This document shows positions 62,153-64,000 of a DNA stretch of 64,000 nt, piece after piece. The position numbers and the translations under genes were made by a program. Position 1 is the stretch's first letter, and every line of letters starts with the position of its first letter. Under the pieces are notes generated by a model. That model was not told the origin of the DNA, made no database searches, and worked only from the letters and a program-made list of their open reading frames with translations. The stretch comes from Pseudo-nitzschia pungens (lineage: Eukaryota; Bacillariophyta; Bacillariophyceae; Bacillariales; Bacillariaceae). The stretch lies in the NCBI GenBank assembly GCA_037355855.1, contig CM074763.1, positions 1,302,001 through 1,366,000 on the forward strand, given 5' to 3'.

Positions 62153-64000
62153 TTTAATTCGAATGCCTTTTTCAATATACGAAAAATGATGTGAAATAGA
62201 TGTGTGGTTTGTTTGGCGACAAAGTACCGGTAGGCTGTTTCTGATGGAGGGATTTTTCACTACAAAGGAATGAGGTGTCGGCGGTTCACTTTTTATTGTT
62301 TCGTTAGTAGCTATGACGTCGAAGCTTGCTGCTTTTTCCAGTGTGATTTCTTTTGGGTTTTCTCTTTACAAGTCCTAGCATCTGTCGTACAGCACCCCAC
62401 CATGGTCGGTGTTGGTCTTCTGACTTCCGTGCTTTCGTCGCAATCCAATCATCGTAAATTTCTGTGTCTTGGGACTCGCGCTGCTTTGCGTCTGTCCTCT
62501 GCTCTGACGAAAATCCGCGCGAAAGTGAGTCCCGGCAGGAAGTGAGGAAGTGAGAATTGTGAGAATCGGGAAACAATCGGGACGGGGATCAGGAATCATC
62601 GTTATTGCGTCGACGATGATTCTTCGATTTTCGATTCATTCATTCCGTCAAATGTGACAAGCAACGAGGACATGCCAAAGGGTAGAAAATCGACGAGAAA
62701 CGGCAAGTCGAGGATCCAAATTTTTTTAGTACTATCCCGCTATGGTATCGATAATTCATCTGCTTTACGAAATACAAGAAGTGACTCGTCCGAGACAGCA
62801 GGGACGACCGTTTGATCAACGCCTATACACGTGAACTCCATGGTCCTGTATGATAGGAGTGCGAATAGATGCTAACGAATGTTTCGAATCGTTCAGATTG
62901 CAGATTGGCGTACGACTCTTTCAATTGTAATTATTGAGTTTTAGATTCTCCCCAGAAGTTCTTCTATATCTGTGTATGCTATTCGAAAGACAACGAATGC
63001 AACTATTGATTTGCTGATCAAAGATTGTTTGTTCTTCTGTCGAAATAATCAGAGTACCATTCTATGAACGGAATGGTGTTTTTGAGCCATTCATCGTCGT
63101 TACCTCGCCCACAGGACTCGGATCTGTCGGTGGGCCGCGAGGTCTTTTTTGATCTGACCGATAAACACTGTAGAAAGATCCAGAATAGATTTCTGATTCC
63201 CTGTCCTTTATTCTTTCGCTGTTCGGTTCTGTTGTCGGGATCGCACTTTGTATCGGGGTGAACTTTTTGTTTGGAAATATTGGCATCCGAATATCGATTT
63301 CGGAAAGAGTTCCAATTTTCCGAATTCGTCACTCCAAATATCGTTCTCTTCGAAGGAATGTCGAAGTAGTCCTCTGACGCCATTGATTGTCTCGACCTTG
63401 GGCACGCCGACCTTTGACCAAACTTTCCTTTGATGAACATCGGGCGACAGTGCTTTGACTGGATTTGAATGATAGAAATAGTCTCTTTCACCTTTTGAAG
63501 GCGATTAGCACATCATCAAGGAAGGTCGAAACTCGACACATTCAGATATTGAAAGAGAGAAAAACTATGCCGACGGCGCAAGCAGGACAAAACTGTACTT
63601 TATTCAATCAAACTCGGAACCTCGGAACCACGACTGATCAATGGTCCAATGATAAATCTACTATCATGTTTTATATTATTATTCATCAATTTGGAAATAA
63701 CACGATCACGGATTCGAAACAAAGATGCTTGACCATCACCGCTATCGTGCTATGATCACACGTTGTTCACGATTGGTCATGATCTGTCCGAATCAAAACC
63801 TCTAGTTTCCAAAGTCTATAGTAATTTATGTGTAAGAGTAGTAATAGTCACCTGTCATATGTGTTGGGTGGGATGAATTTTTACTCCTGAAGCTTTGCTC
63901 TGCTTTCGGAATTCCACCTATGATTAGAGCAGATACCACAAAATTGGATGTGCGTTGTATAGAACAATTCACATGTCCTTACAATTTTACAGGAGGTGTG
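62153..64000. other. Right edge, possible small gene but nothing firm
   Basis: A plus-strand frame at 62402-62524 reads MVGVGLLTSVLSSQSNHRKF then ALRLSSALTKIRAK and meets a GTGAGT donor-like site. It resembles a mitochondrial presequence exon. A TTTTTTTAG acceptor-like site at about 62730 could follow, with two possible continuations. Neither was recognised. The minus frame at 63018-63440 is long but unsupported. No repeats were noted. Confidence 0.35.

Noticed and set aside
63018..63440. Minus frame of about 140 codons
   Set aside because: The composition is not clearly coding, no domain or splice support was seen, and plus-strand frames overlap it.

Overview
This is a nuclear window from a eukaryotic alga, most likely a diatom and perhaps a raphid pennate one. 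The diatom call is an inference from four points. Genes carry short GT-AG introns of about 65 to 240 bases. Several proteins begin with a signal peptide whose cleavage site is followed by Phe, as in the diatom plastid ASAF-type motif. The histone N-termini and the HMG-box style look stramenopile. Intergenic DNA is full of short TACCGGTA and GTAAGGTTAC words. No species can be proved from the window.

Layout from left to right: a repeat-rich left edge; two convergent ankyrin genes (1816-5452); a near-perfect 1485-base tandem duplication (6942-9917); gene relics (10.8-11.6 kb); a PAP/fibrillin-domain protein; a MYND plus aspartyl beta-hydroxylase protein; a plastid-type FAD/NAD(P) reductase; a spliced TLDc protein; tRNA-Gln(CTG); a small two-exon gene; a PPR protein; RCL1; a UCH deubiquitinase; a three-exon plastid ferrochelatase; a repeat island with a foldback element (30.5-32.3 kb); a J-domain coiled-coil protein; an AUH-like enoyl-CoA hydratase; RNA polymerase III subunit RPC8; a WD40 protein; an RRM protein; a minimal BET protein (bromodomain plus NET); an F-box/OmpA-like protein; a type II NADH dehydrogenase; a divergent H2A/H2B pair; an alpha/beta-hydrolase-like protein; an HMG-box protein; and SmB. 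The stretches 53.6-56.2, 58.1-61.5 and 62.2-64 kb are mostly gene-poor.

The genes do not form one pathway. They are a typical mix of housekeeping functions: rRNA processing, Pol III transcription, splicing, chromatin, ubiquitin and protein handling, plus organelle proteins for heme synthesis, redox and chaperone work. The one clear regulatory unit is the histone pair. H2A and H2B are divergent, and each is followed 74-90 bases after its stop by the same perfect 16-base hairpin (6-bp stem, 4-base loop) on the sense strand. This is a strong candidate for a diatom histone-mRNA 3' stem-loop.

Other points worth a second look are the H2A reading frame, which breaks in the N-terminal tail; a first exon of SmB that is only the ATG; an HMG box split by about 110 charged residues; the F-box/OmpA-like fusion; and dispersed foldback and tandem repeats.
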